Shown here: piece by piece, positions 53,340 to 61,735 of the stretch
Numbering within the stretch: position 1 is the stretch's first letter
Layout: every line of letters begins with the position of its first letter
Made by a program: the position numbers and the translations under genes
Notes under the pieces: model-generated
Databases searched by the model: none
The model's input: only the letters and a program-made list of their open reading frames with translations
What the model was told of the DNA's origin: nothing
Assembly (NCBI RefSeq): GCF_009769735.1
Contig: NZ_WSRO01000002.1
Span: 62,001-126,000, forward strand
Source: Streptomyces sp. BA2
GTDB lineage: Bacteria; Actinomycetota; Actinomycetes; Streptomycetales; Streptomycetaceae
Direction: 5' to 3'
Length of the DNA: 64,000 nt

Positions 53340-54868
53340 CGGGACGACACCTGCGCGGCGCCCTCGCCGCCACCGCCGCGGGCATCCTGCTCGCCGGGCT
53401 CGCGCTGTTCACCGGCGCGGGCCCGGCGGCGGCCGCGCCGGTCACCGACTGCACCCAGTGGGGCACCACCGAGATGCAGGGCGGCGCGTACACGTACCAG
53501 CAGAACGAGTGGAACTCCTCGGCCCGCCAGTGCGTCAGCGTGGACACCGCGACCGGCGCCTGGAAGCTGACCGAGGCGAACTTCTCGCTCACCACGGCGG
53601 GGCCGCCCGCCACCTACCCGTCCAGCTACAAGGGCTGCCACTGGGGCGCTTGCACCGCGAACAGCGGCCTGCCGATCCGGGTGAGCGAGCTGGGCAGCGC
53701 CCGGTCGACGTTCGACACCACTCAGGTCGCCTCCGGTGCCTGGAACGCCGCGTACGACCTGTGGTTCAACTCCACGCCCACCACCGACGACCAGCCGGAC
53801 GGCACCGAGTTGATGATCTGGATCAACCACCGCGGCGGCGTCCAGCCCATCGGCTCCCGCACGGCGACGATCACCGCGGACGGCCGGACGTGGGACGTGT
53901 GGACCGGTCCCGGCGCCTCCGGGTGGAAGGTCATCTCGTACGTGCTGCAGGGCGGCGCCACCGCGGTGACCGACCTCGACGTGAAGCGCCTCGTCGACGA
54001 CGCCACCGCACGCGGCCAGATCAACCCCGCGCACTACCTGATCGACGCCGAGGCCGGCTTCGAGATCTGGCAGGGCGGCCAGGGACTGGGCGTGAACTCC
54101 TTCTCGTTCGACGCCAGTAAGGGCTCGGGCGGCGGGGACACCACGCCGCCGACCGCGCCCCGCAACCTGCGGTCCACCGGGGCGAGTTCGTCGTCCGCCT
54201 CGCTGGCCTGGGACCCCGCCACGGACGACACCGGCGTCACGTCGTACGACGTCTACCGCGGCGGCACCCGTGTCGGCTCCACCGGCGGCACGACGTACAC
54301 CGACACGGGACTGACGGCGTCCACCGCGTACAGCTACACCGTGCGCGCCCTGGACGCGGCCGGGAACGCCTCGCCGCCCGCCGGTCCGGTGAGCGTCACC
54401 ACCGCACCGGGCGGTGGGTCGGGCACCGGCAATCTGAAGGTGCAGTACAAGACGAGCGATACGAGCGTCACGGACAACGCCATCGGGATGAACCTGCGGT
54501 TGGTCAACACCGGCAGCGGTGCGCAGAGTCTGAAGGACCTCGAGATCCGCTACTGGTTCGACGACTCGGCCTCCTCGTACACCACCTGGTGCGACTGGGC
54601 GCAGATCGGCTGCTCGAACCTCACCCACTCGGTGTCGACGAACGGCACGACGACCGGGGCCAACCGCTACCTGAAGGTCAACGTCACCGGCGGCACACTC
54701 GCCGCGGGCACCTCGACCGGCGACATCCAACTGCGGCTGCACCGCAGCGACTGGTCGAACCTCAACGAGGCCGACGACTACAGCCACGGCACCGCGAGCG
54801 CGTACACGGACGCACCAAAGATCGGCGTCTACTCCGGCGGCCAACTCCTGTGGGGCACCGCGCCCTGA
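53336..54868 (+). CDS. Secreted GH12 endoglucanase with FnIII and cellulose-binding module
   Basis: A 510-residue enzyme starting at GTG 53336, overlapping the GH48 stop (GTGA). A signal peptide (ATAAGILLAGLALFTGAGPA) is followed by the GH12 jelly roll (about 36-262) with nucleophile Glu158 in DGTELMIW and acid/base Glu243 in AGFEIWQGG. FnIII (about 270-355) and a CBM3-like module (about 365-510) close the protein. It cuts amorphous cellulose internally and supplies chain ends for the exoenzymes. A long in-frame ORF to 51338 is only the shadow of GH48. Confidence 0.93.
   Translation: MTGRHLRGALAATAAGILLAGLALFTGAGPAAAAPVTDCTQWGTTEMQGGAYTYQQNEWNSSARQCVSVDTATGAWKLTEANFSLTTAGPPATYPSSYKGCHWGACTANSGLPIRVSELGSARSTFDTTQVASGAWNAAYDLWFNSTPTTDDQPDGTELMIWINHRGGVQPIGSRTATITADGRTWDVWTGPGASGWKVISYVLQGGATAVTDLDVKRLVDDATARGQINPAHYLIDAEAGFEIWQGGQGLGVNSFSFDASKGSGGGDTTPPTAPRNLRSTGASSSSASLAWDPATDDTGVTSYDVYRGGTRVGSTGGTTYTDTGLTASTAYSYTVRALDAAGNASPPAGPVSVTTAPGGGSGTGNLKVQYKTSDTSVTDNAIGMNLRLVNTGSGAQSLKDLEIRYWFDDSASSYTTWCDWAQIGCSNLTHSVSTNGTTTGANRYLKVNVTGGTLAAGTSTGDIQLRLHRSDWSNLNEADDYSHGTASAYTDAPKIGVYSGGQLLWGTAP
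54421..54868 (+). repeat. Cellulose-binding module DNA repeat, nearly identical to 56650-57100
   Basis: The DNA for the C-terminal modules of GH12 and GH6 is almost the same over about 450 bases (both read LKVQYKTSDTSVTDNAIGMN, and both end KIGVYSGGQLLWGTAP). The corresponding modules of GH10 and GH48 are clearly more diverged. This indicates recent duplication or gene conversion between the two neighbouring genes. Confidence 0.85.
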
Positions 54869-54882
54869 TTCACCCCCGGACA

Positions 54883-54923
54883 CCCGGTGGCGGGAATCCT
54901 TCCCGCTGCCTCCCGCCACCGGG
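54883..54923 (+). terminator. Strong hairpin between GH12 and GH6 genes
   Basis: CCCGGTGGCGGGA (54883-54895) and TCCCGCCACCGGG (54911-54923) are perfect 13-base arms with a 15-base loop, 15 bases after the GH12 stop. It likely terminates the upstream operon, or processes and stabilises its mRNA, so GH6 may have separate expression. Confidence 0.75.
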
Positions 54924-54973
54924 CCGTACCTCCGCACACCCTTATCCGATTCCGAGAGGAACACCAAGCAACG

Positions 54974-57100
54974 ATGAACACCACCATGCACCTCAGACGC
55001 AAGAGCCGCTTCAGGAGGCTCGCGGCGCTGCTGCCGGCGCTCGCCATGGGCGCCGCGCTCAGCGTCGCGCTGCCTACCGCACCGGCCTCGGCGGCCGCGG
55101 CGGCCCGCGTCGACAACCCGTACGTGGGCGCCAAGCCGTACGTCAACCCCGACTGGTCCGCCAAGGCGAAGGCCGAGCCCGGCGGCTCCGCCATCGCCGA
55201 CGAGCCCAGCTTCGTCTGGATGGACCGGATCGCCGCGATCACCGGCACCTCCAACGGCCGTGGCCTGCGCGCCCACCTCGACACCGCGCTGACGCAGGGC
55301 GCCACGCTCTTCCAGGTCGTCATCTACGACCTGCCGGGCCGCGACTGCTCCGCGCTCGCCTCCAACGGCGAGCTTAAGGCGGAGGAGCTCGGCCGGTACA
55401 AGTCGGAGTACATCGACCCGATCGCGGCGATCCTCGCCGACCCGAAGTACGCGGAACTGCGGATCTCCGCGCTGATCGAGCCGGACTCGCTGCCCAACAT
55501 GGTCACCAACGCGGGCAGCGCGGCCGGCGCCACGGAGGCCTGCCGGCACGTGAAGGAGCTGGGGTCGTACCAGAAGGGCGTCGGCTACGCGCTGAACAAG
55601 CTCGGCGACATCCCCAACGTCTACAACTACATCGACGCGGGACACCACGGCTGGCTGGGCTGGGACACCAACTTCGACCCGGCGGTGGACGAGTTCAAGA
55701 AGGCCGCCACCTCCGAGGGCGCGACGGTCGACGACGTCGCCGGCTTCATCGTCAACACCGCCAACTACGGTGCGCTGAAGGAGCCGAACTTCAAGGTCAC
55801 CGACTCGGTGAACGGCACCACCGTGCGCCAGGCCAAGTGGGTCGACTGGAATTACTACGTCGACGAGCTGTCCTTCGCCCAGGCGCTGCGCGACCGCCTG
55901 GTCAGCCGCGGCGGCTTCAACCCCGGCCTCGGCATGCTCATCGACACCGCCCGCAACGGCTGGGGCGGCACCGCACGACCCACAGGACCTGGCCCGCAGA
56001 CCTCCGTCGACGCCTACGTCGACGGCGGCAAGGTGGACCGCCGCATCCACACCGGCAACTGGTGCAACCAGCAGGGAGCCGGAGTCGGCGAACGCCCGCG
56101 GACCGCGCCCGAGCCGGGCATCGACGCGTACGTGTGGGCCAAGCCCCCGGGCGAGTCGGACGGCAACAGCCAGCCCATCGACAACGACGAGGGCAAGGGC
56201 TTCGACCGGATGTGCGACCCGACCTATGAGGGCAACGCACGCAACGGCAACAATCCGACCGGTGCCATGGCCAACGCCCCGCTGGCCGGCCGCTGGTTCT
56301 CCGCACAGTTCCAGATGCTGCTGACCAACGCCTACCCGCCGCTGAACGGCGGTGGCGACCCGGGCCCCGACACCGAGGCGCCGAGCGTCCCGGCGGGCCT
56401 GAAGACGACGGGCGCCACCTCGTCGTCGGTGTCACTGTCCTGGACCGCCTCGACGGACAACGTGGGCGTCGCGTCGTACGACGTGTACCGCAACGGGACC
56501 CTCGTCGGCTCCACCGGCGGCACGACGTACACCGACAGCGCTCTGACCGCCTCCACCACCTACCAGTACAAGGTGCGGGCACGGGACGCCGCCGGGAACG
56601 CCTCGGCCCAGTCCGCCCAGGTCGCCGGCACGACGACTTCGGGGGGTGGGACGGGCACCGGCAACCTGAAGGTGCAGTACAAGACGAGCGATACGAGCGT
56701 CACGGACAACGCCATCGGGATGAACCTGCAGGTGGTCAACACCGGCAGCAGTGCGCAAAGCCTGAAGGACGTCGAGATCCGCTACTGGTTCGACGACTCG
56801 GCCTCCTCGTACACCACCTGGTGCGACTGGGCGCAGATCGGCTGCTCCAGCCTCACCCACTCGGTGTCGACGAACGGCACGACGACCGGCGCCAACCGCT
56901 ACCTGAAGGTCAACGTCACCGACGGCACACTCGCCGCGGGCGCCTCGACCGGCGACATCCAACTGCGGCTGCACCGGGCCGACTGGTCGAACCTCAACGA
57001 AGCCGACGACTACAGCCACGGCACCGCAAGTGCATACACGGACGCACCGAAGATCGGCGTCTACTCCGGCGGCCAACTCCTGTGGGGCACCGCCCCGTAA
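54974..57100 (+). CDS. Secreted GH6 cellobiohydrolase with FnIII and cellulose-binding module
   Basis: A 708-residue enzyme. A signal peptide (LAALLPALAMGAALSVALPT) ends near ASAAAA. The GH6 domain (about 45-450) shows the expected acid residues: Asp124 in YDLPGRDCSA, Asp171 in IEPDSLPN (catalytic acid) and the late KPPGESDGNS loop, typical of exo-acting bacterial GH6. FnIII and the CBM3-like module nearly identical to that of GH12 follow. GAGAGGAACACC lies upstream of ATG 54974. It attacks non-reducing ends, complementing GH48. Confidence 0.94.
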   Translation: MNTTMHLRRKSRFRRLAALLPALAMGAALSVALPTAPASAAAAARVDNPYVGAKPYVNPDWSAKAKAEPGGSAIADEPSFVWMDRIAAITGTSNGRGLRAHLDTALTQGATLFQVVIYDLPGRDCSALASNGELKAEELGRYKSEYIDPIAAILADPKYAELRISALIEPDSLPNMVTNAGSAAGATEACRHVKELGSYQKGVGYALNKLGDIPNVYNYIDAGHHGWLGWDTNFDPAVDEFKKAATSEGATVDDVAGFIVNTANYGALKEPNFKVTDSVNGTTVRQAKWVDWNYYVDELSFAQALRDRLVSRGGFNPGLGMLIDTARNGWGGTARPTGPGPQTSVDAYVDGGKVDRRIHTGNWCNQQGAGVGERPRTAPEPGIDAYVWAKPPGESDGNSQPIDNDEGKGFDRMCDPTYEGNARNGNNPTGAMANAPLAGRWFSAQFQMLLTNAYPPLNGGGDPGPDTEAPSVPAGLKTTGATSSSVSLSWTASTDNVGVASYDVYRNGTLVGSTGGTTYTDSALTASTTYQYKVRARDAAGNASAQSAQVAGTTTSGGGTGTGNLKVQYKTSDTSVTDNAIGMNLQVVNTGSSAQSLKDVEIRYWFDDSASSYTTWCDWAQIGCSSLTHSVSTNGTTTGANRYLKVNVTDGTLAAGASTGDIQLRLHRADWSNLNEADDYSHGTASAYTDAPKIGVYSGGQLLWGTAP

Positions 57101-57213
57101 CCCGCAAGGCCTGAGGCACGTACGGCACGACGCGTCCCCGGTGCCCTTCCGCCCCGGGGGCGCCCTACTCCCCATGTTGCTTTTTCCAGTGCCAGAATGA
57201 CGGCTCGCAGGCG

Positions 57214-57456
57214 GTGTCGAGCGGGTGGGTGGTGTACGACCACGCATGCGGTCCGTTCGTCCGGAGCGGGGGTGCAGTCGTGGCGGGCAGTCATGGGGGA
57301 GCCTCGGTGGACCGCGGGAAGGTCGCGCGGGGTGGCGGGCCGACGTCGGTGAAGATCGCGCATATCGCCGAGTTGGTGGGCGTATCGGTGCCCACGGTGT
57401 CGCGGGTGCTCAATGGCCGACCAGGGGTGTCTGGCGAAACCTGGGAGGGCGGCTGA
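57214..57456 (+). pseudogene. LacI-family regulator, truncated after the HTH
   Basis: The frame reads SVKIAHIAELVGVSVPTVSR followed by VLNGRPGVSGETWEGG and TGA. SVPTVSRVLNG is the LacI HTH with the hinge start. The ligand-binding domain is absent; a frame disruption gives a stop soon after the hinge. It lies immediately downstream of the cellulases, where such genes often carry their own LacI/CebR-type repressor. The product would be about 80 residues and monomeric at best. Confidence 0.75.
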
Positions 57457-57459
57457 GCG

Positions 57460-58030
57460 CGGCACCGGTGTCCCTGTATTCGGCCGGCTGGAGCTCGGGG
57501 GCGAGATCTGCGCCGCCTTCTACCAGCGCACTCCGTCCGGTCCCCTGAGTCTCACGTCCGCCACTCGCGAGCAGGCCGACCTACTCGCCGCTCGCCTGGC
57601 TGACCTTGGCCGCCCCCGTCCCCGGCGTCAGCGCGGACCACGGCGCCGCTACCGTTACCGCTTTCGCTTTCGCTTTCGCCGAGGCATGGCAGCGGCGTAC
57701 AGGCGCGGTGCCGACACTCAGCCAACGGATCCGTCTCTACCGTCTCGGCACCATCACCCCGCCTGAGCCGCTTCCGGAGGGCACCAGTCGCGCTGTGGGC
57801 GATCAGGAGCATGAGCAACTCGTCCGATGGGTAGCTGAGTTCGTCGACACAGTCGGAGAGATCCCCGCCGTGGACATCGGCTCCTAGGCCGGCTCGCGCT
57901 ACGCGGACAGGCACTTCACGTTCTGGCAGACCCCGGACGGTGCACCCGTCTCTATGGCCGCCACGACGGTGATGGTTGCAGGTACGGTCCGGGTGGAGGC
58001 CGGGTACGACTTCTCCTGGGGCGTATCAGG
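57460..58030 (+). pseudogene. GNAT acetyltransferase-like protein, decayed
   Basis: Pieces in successive frames: VPVFGRLELGGEICAAFYQR and TSATREQADLLAARLADL, then EAWQRRTGAVPTLSQRIRLY, LGTITPPEPLPEGTSRAVGD and EFVDTVGEIPAVDIGS, a TAG (57885-57887), then AGSRYADRHFTFWQTPDGAP and ATTVMVAGTVRV. The order matches the N-terminal two thirds of Streptomyces GNAT proteins. Frame break near 57600 and the in-frame stop inactivate it, and the C-terminal acetyl-CoA-binding end is missing at the junction with the next gene. A short TTTCGC repeat run (57659-57678) lies at the frame break. Confidence 0.65.
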
Positions 58031-58036
58031 AGCAAC

Positions 58037-58762
58037 TCAGGCTCGCCAGGGATGGGAGAAGCCCTCCAGCAGTGGTCCGCCGAGCAGGCCGAGCACCTGA
58101 TTCACTGCAGTGGCCAACAGTCGGGGGTCGGCGTGCTCGGCTACGGCCTGGTGCCCGTCCAGCAGTGCTTTGCCCAGGTCCGGGTCTGCACTGAGCAGTC
58201 GGCGGGGAAGCCATTTGCCGATACCTGTCCAGCCGCCGTGGTAGGCGGTGAGCAGGTCTGCTGCCTGGCGCAGCACTTGGTCGGCGAGGGATAGCTGTTC
58301 GTACCGGTTGTCGGGTGGGGTGTGGGTCAGGTCGTCCAGGAAGCAGGTCAGAACGTAGCGGCCGTATGTCCACTCGGCTGTGCTGAGGGGCGGAGGCCCT
58401 GAGGCGAGGACATCCCGGGCCAGCTGGCACGCATGGGCTACATGTCCGTGCGGGTCTGTTAGGGGCAGACCCTGGTCGTAGATGAACAGGACGGTCCCGC
58501 GGCGCCGGGCTCGGTCCCAGGCGAAGAACTCCGGTATGTCCGCCAGGGTGTTGAGGAACAGCTCGATGATGCGGCCCTGGTGACGGATCACTTCCCGCCG
58601 GCTGACGTCCGAGTCGGGAAGGAGCACGGCCACATCCAGATCGCTGGTCGCGGTGGCGCGCCCCTGAGCGGCGGAGCCTCCGAGTATGGCGCCAAGGGCA
58701 TGGGGATAGAGCTCGGTGACCACACGAAGAGCGTGTGCTTCGACGGCTTCTTGATCATTCAT
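58037..58762 (-). CDS. Nucleotidyltransferase-fold protein (aminoglycoside-adenylyltransferase-like)
   Basis: A 241-residue protein with the polymerase-beta-type active site GGSAAQGRATATSDLDVAVL (GSxxxG then DxD, residues about 28-47), followed by a helical domain (TYGRYVLTCFLDDLTHTPPD). It resembles nucleotidyltransferases that adenylylate small molecules or act as toxins (MNT type). No HEPN-type antitoxin/toxin partner is adjacent, so a resistance-type or orphan role is more likely. Confidence 0.75.
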   Translation of the reverse strand: MNDQEAVEAHALRVVTELYPHALGAILGGSAAQGRATATSDLDVAVLLPDSDVSRREVIRHQGRIIELFLNTLADIPEFFAWDRARRRGTVLFIYDQGLPLTDPHGHVAHACQLARDVLASGPPPLSTAEWTYGRYVLTCFLDDLTHTPPDNRYEQLSLADQVLRQAADLLTAYHGGWTGIGKWLPRRLLSADPDLGKALLDGHQAVAEHADPRLLATAVNQVLGLLGGPLLEGFSHPWRA

Positions 58763-58774
58763 GGGCGCTCATCT

Positions 58775-58965
58775 TGCCAGCATGCGGATCTGTCAGCCGG
58801 GCTTCGATATAGGCGGTCCAGTCGTTGGCCGCGCGGTGGCGCTATTGCTGCGCGGTGATGACATGCAGGCCGAGCATGGGCGCGAGGACGGCGGGCGGCA
58901 GATCCTGGGCGAGTTCGATCAATGCGGTCGTGCGGGTCTGCGGATAGGGATCCGGCGAGCCATGA
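58775..58965 (-). pseudogene. Recombinase-like C-terminal relic
   Basis: Minus-strand frame TALIELAQDLPPAVLAPMLG then LHVITAQQ, a TAG (58842-58844) where relatives have Trp, and RHRAANDWTAYIEARL. It is the same C-terminal module as at 30113-30515. The rest of the gene is gone. Confidence 0.55.
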
Positions 58966-59040
58966 GACGGCGCGCGAGGACAACCGCGGAGATGTGCTCA
59001 CCGGGTCGAAGCCCGGGGACAAGCCACCGGCGGGGGACGT

Positions 59041-59919
59041 TCGCGGCCCAACCGTGCTCACCGTGGATGTCTCCCGGTGGCTGCGCTCGGACGCGGCCTG
59101 CTCACCGGAGCGGCTCTTTTGCCACGTCCACGGACGTTCTCGTGAGGCCGCGCAGATCATCCCGGGCTGGCCGTACTCGTTCGTCGCCGCGCTCACCCCG
59201 GACCGCACATCGTGGACGCAGGTCCTGGACGCGGTCCGGCTGGGGCCGGCCGACGACGCCGCGGCCGTCCCCGCCGACCAGCTCCGGCACGTGGTCGAGC
59301 GGCTGATCGCGGCCGGTCAGTGGCAGCGCAGCGACCGGAACATCCTGATCGTGATGGACGCGGGCTACGACGTGATGCGCCTGGCCTGGGTACTGCGCGA
59401 CCTTCCCGTCGAACTCGTCGGACGCCTGCGCTCGGACCGCGTCCTGCGGCTGCCGAAGCCCACGATCAAGGAGTACGCCGCGGCATACCCCCAGGGCGGG
59501 CGGCCGGCCGCCCAAGCACGGCAAGGAGTTCAGCCTCGCCAGGCCCGAGTCGTGGCCCGAGCCGTCCAAGACGACCCTCAACGACACCTCCCGCTACGGC
59601 AAGGCCGAAGCCCGCGCCTGGGACCGGCTCCACCCCAAGCTGCAGCAGCGGTCCGCGTGGATCGGCCACGACAGCGAACTGCCCGTCATCGAGGGCACGC
59701 TGATCCGGCTCAAGGTCGACCACCTGCCCGGCGACCGCGACGCACCACCGGTGTGGCTGTGGTCCTCCGCCACCGGCGCCACCTCGGACGACGTCGACTT
59801 CACCTGGTCCTGCTAACTGCGCAGATTCGACCTGGAACATACCTTCCGCCTGTTCAAGCAGTCCCTCGGCTGGACCCGACCACGATTACGCGACCCACAG
59901 GCCGCAGACCGCTGGACCT
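59041..59919 (+). pseudogene. NF041680-type transposase, 5' portion before the IS110 insertion
   Basis: TVLTVDVSRWLRSDAACSPE (first catalytic Asp), ERLFCHVHGRSREAAQIIPG, RNILIVMDAGYDVMRLAWVL and VELVGRLRSDRVLRLPKP, then after a frameshift near 59505 FSLARPESWPEPSKTTLNDT, ELPVIEGTLIRLKVDHLPGD and a TAA near 59815, continuing RFDLEHTFRLFKQSLGWTRP to AADRWT at 59918. The N-terminal domain is missing, although matching N-terminal pieces exist at 3671 and 6016. The remaining codons resume exactly after the IS110 element at 61758. Confidence 0.85.
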
Positions 59920-60068
59920 AATTCCTTCGTAAGGACCCCAGGGACATCGGGTAGATCTCCCCGGGTGTTCGACTACTGAGAGCCGTGACGCCTTGTACGA
60001 GCCGGGCTCGTGAAGCCTCCGCTTAGAGCGGCGCGTGGTCCCCAGTGCTCAGTGGTGGTGGTCGTGTG

Positions 60069-60140
60069 GGCGCCGGGCCGAGACGCCTCCGGTCGGCCTG
60101 GCCGTTGATGCCTCCGGACAGATTGGCGGCGCCCGGCGCC
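60069..60140 (+). ncRNA. Second target-loop-like hairpin (bridge RNA leader)
   Basis: Arms GGCGCCGGGC (60069-60078) and GCCCGGCGCC (60131-60140) are perfectly complementary. The interior parallels the confirmed target loop: left strand CGGTCGGCCT ending in CT (60090-60099), a GGC..GCC inner stem with GATGCC, and right strand CGGACAG ending in AG (60115-60121). The predicted target would therefore read CGGTCGGC-CT-GTCCG. Its GACGCCTC (60082-60089) could also pair with the donor guide at 60399-60406. Whether it is part of the mature RNA is unknown. Confidence 0.6.
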
Positions 60141-60178
60141 TTCACGACAGCCACCACGGTCGGCGGTGATGTTCTATG

Positions 60179-60476
60179 GGCGCCGAGCGGACGTCTCCGC
60201 TGGACCTGGCCTCGATGCCTCTAGCCAGAGCGACGACGCTCGGCACCTATAGAGCGTCAATACCTACTCGCTTGATCACTCGTTGGTGTTGGTGGGGCGA
60301 GCCCACTGCACGGTGACCTCTCGATACGCCTGAGCTGTCTGAGCTCCCGCAATAGACCGAGGCCCGTGAGGTGCGCTGGTGCCACGAACACGGCTAGTGA
60401 GGCGTCGGACCGACCCCAGCGGTTGAGTCCTGGAATTAGGTCGCCGCGTGGCTCCGTATGCGCTCGTGACCAGCGC
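60179..60476 (+). ncRNA. IS110 bridge RNA: target-binding loop and donor-binding loop
   Basis: Target loop 60179-60247: outer stem GGCGCCGAGC/GCTCGGCACC, left guide CCGCTGGACCTGGC (60197-60210) identical to the occupied target including the CT core, inner stem GGC/GCC, right guide AGCCAG (60223-60228) complementary to CTGGCT at the right of the target. Donor loop 60373-60476: stems GCGCTGGT/ACCAGCGC and GCCACG/CGTGGC, left guide GTGAGGCGTC (60397-60406) identical to the element's right end (61747-61756), inner stem GGAC/GTCC, right guide GGAATTAG (60432-60439) complementary to CTAATTCC at the left end. This is the layout known from IS621. Confidence 0.9.
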
Positions 60477-60505
60477 AGAACCTGCACTATGGGGAGGGGA
60501 TTACC

Positions 60506-61735
60506 TTGATCTACTGCGGAATTGACTGGGCGGAAAGGACGCACGATTTCGCCCTGGTCAACGACACAGGCGAGTTACTGGCCAAGCGGCACATCACCGA
60601 TGACGCCGCTGGCTACAAGACCTTGCTGGATCTGTTGGCCGAGTACGGCGACACTGAAGATGATCCGATCCCGGTGGCGATCGAGACCTCCCGCGGCCTG
60701 CTGGTCGCGGTCCTGCGGCAAGGCAAGCGGAAGGTCTTCGCGATCAATCCTATGGCCGCGGCCCGATACCGTGACCGGCACAGCGTCTCGCGCAAGAAGT
60801 CCGACCCCGGCGACGCCCTCGTCCTCGCTAATGTGCTGCGGACCGACATGCATGCCCACCGGCCCCTGCCCAACGACAGCGACCTGGCCCGCGCTATCGC
60901 GGTCCTCGCCCGCGCCCAGCAGGATGCGACCTGGAACCGCCAGCAGATGGCCAACCAACTCCGTTCTCTGCTCCGTGAGTACTACCCCGCCGTCTTGGAC
61001 GCCTTCGCCACCTGGACGAACGGCCTCTGCCGCCCCGAGGCCCGCGAGCTCCTCAAACTCGCCCCCACCCCCGCCAGTGCTGCACGACTGAGCCGCACGC
61101 AGATCAGCGCGGCCCTCAAACGGGCCGGCCGCAAACGAGGCATCGAGACCGAGGCCGAGCGGCTCCGCGAAGCTTTCCGTGCCGACTCGGCCCACCAGCC
61201 CCCGCTCGTCGAAGATGCCCTCGGCCAGCAGATGCTCGCCCTCCTCGGCCAGCTGGAAGCTGCCTGCACCGCCGCGGATGACCTCGCGAAGGCGGTGGAA
61301 GAGGCTTTCCCTCAGCACCCGGACGCTGAAGTGATCCTGAGCTTCCCCGGTCTTGGAGCTCAGCTCGGCGCCCGGGTGCTGGCCGAGATCGGAGACGACC
61401 ACGCCCGGTTCGCCGATGCCCGTGGGCTGAAGGCCTACGCGGGCGCCTCGCCCATCACCCGAGCCTCTGGCAAGAAGTCCAGCATCACCCGACGACGGAT
61501 CAAGAACGACCGCCTCAACCACGCTGGCTATCTCTGGGCCTTCTCTGCCCCGAACGGCTCTCCGGGTGCCAAGGCGCACTACCGCCGACGCCGCGACGAG
61601 CACGGAGACTGGCACGCATCCGCCCTCCGTAACCTCTTCAACCGCCTCCTCGGCCAGCTCTATCACTGCCTGAAGAACCACGAGTTGTTCGATGAAGTGA
61701 CGGCGTTCCCTCGCTCGCATGCCGCTGCGGCTTGA
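60506..61735 (+). CDS. IS110-family transposase (DEDD bridge recombinase)
   Basis: A 409-residue recombinase from TTG 60506, with GGGGAGGGG at 60491-60499. The N-terminal RuvC-like DEDD domain has Asp7 (CGIDWAE), Glu60 (AIETSRG), Asp100 and Asp103 (KKSDPGDALV). The C-terminal Tnp20 domain has the FPGLGAQLGARVLAEIGDDH helix-hairpin-helix region and candidate nucleophile Ser321 in ITRASGKKS. All catalytic residues are intact and there are no frameshifts, so the element is likely active. It works with the bridge RNA encoded in its own leader. Confidence 0.95.
   Translation: MIYCGIDWAERTHDFALVNDTGELLAKRHITDDAAGYKTLLDLLAEYGDTEDDPIPVAIETSRGLLVAVLRQGKRKVFAINPMAAARYRDRHSVSRKKSDPGDALVLANVLRTDMHAHRPLPNDSDLARAIAVLARAQQDATWNRQQMANQLRSLLREYYPAVLDAFATWTNGLCRPEARELLKLAPTPASAARLSRTQISAALKRAGRKRGIETEAERLREAFRADSAHQPPLVEDALGQQMLALLGQLEAACTAADDLAKAVEEAFPQHPDAEVILSFPGLGAQLGARVLAEIGDDHARFADARGLKAYAGASPITRASGKKSSITRRRIKNDRLNHAGYLWAFSAPNGSPGAKAHYRRRRDEHGDWHASALRNLFNRLLGQLYHCLKNHELFDEVTAFPRSHAAAA

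Noticed and set aside
50553..56050. Very long minus-strand ORFs (886 and 933 codons) opposite the cellulase genes
   Set aside because: They are antisense shadows of GH48, GH12 and GH6 created by high GC; the plus-strand frames carry full catalytic motifs.
58037..58762. MNT-HEPN toxin-antitoxin pair
   Set aside because: The nucleotidyltransferase has no adjacent HEPN gene; neighbours are relics of a recombinase and a GNAT protein.
60257..60544. Minus-strand ORF over the IS110 leader
   Set aside because: It overlaps the donor-binding loop and recombinase start, and has no protein-like features; the RNA explanation accounts for the sequence.
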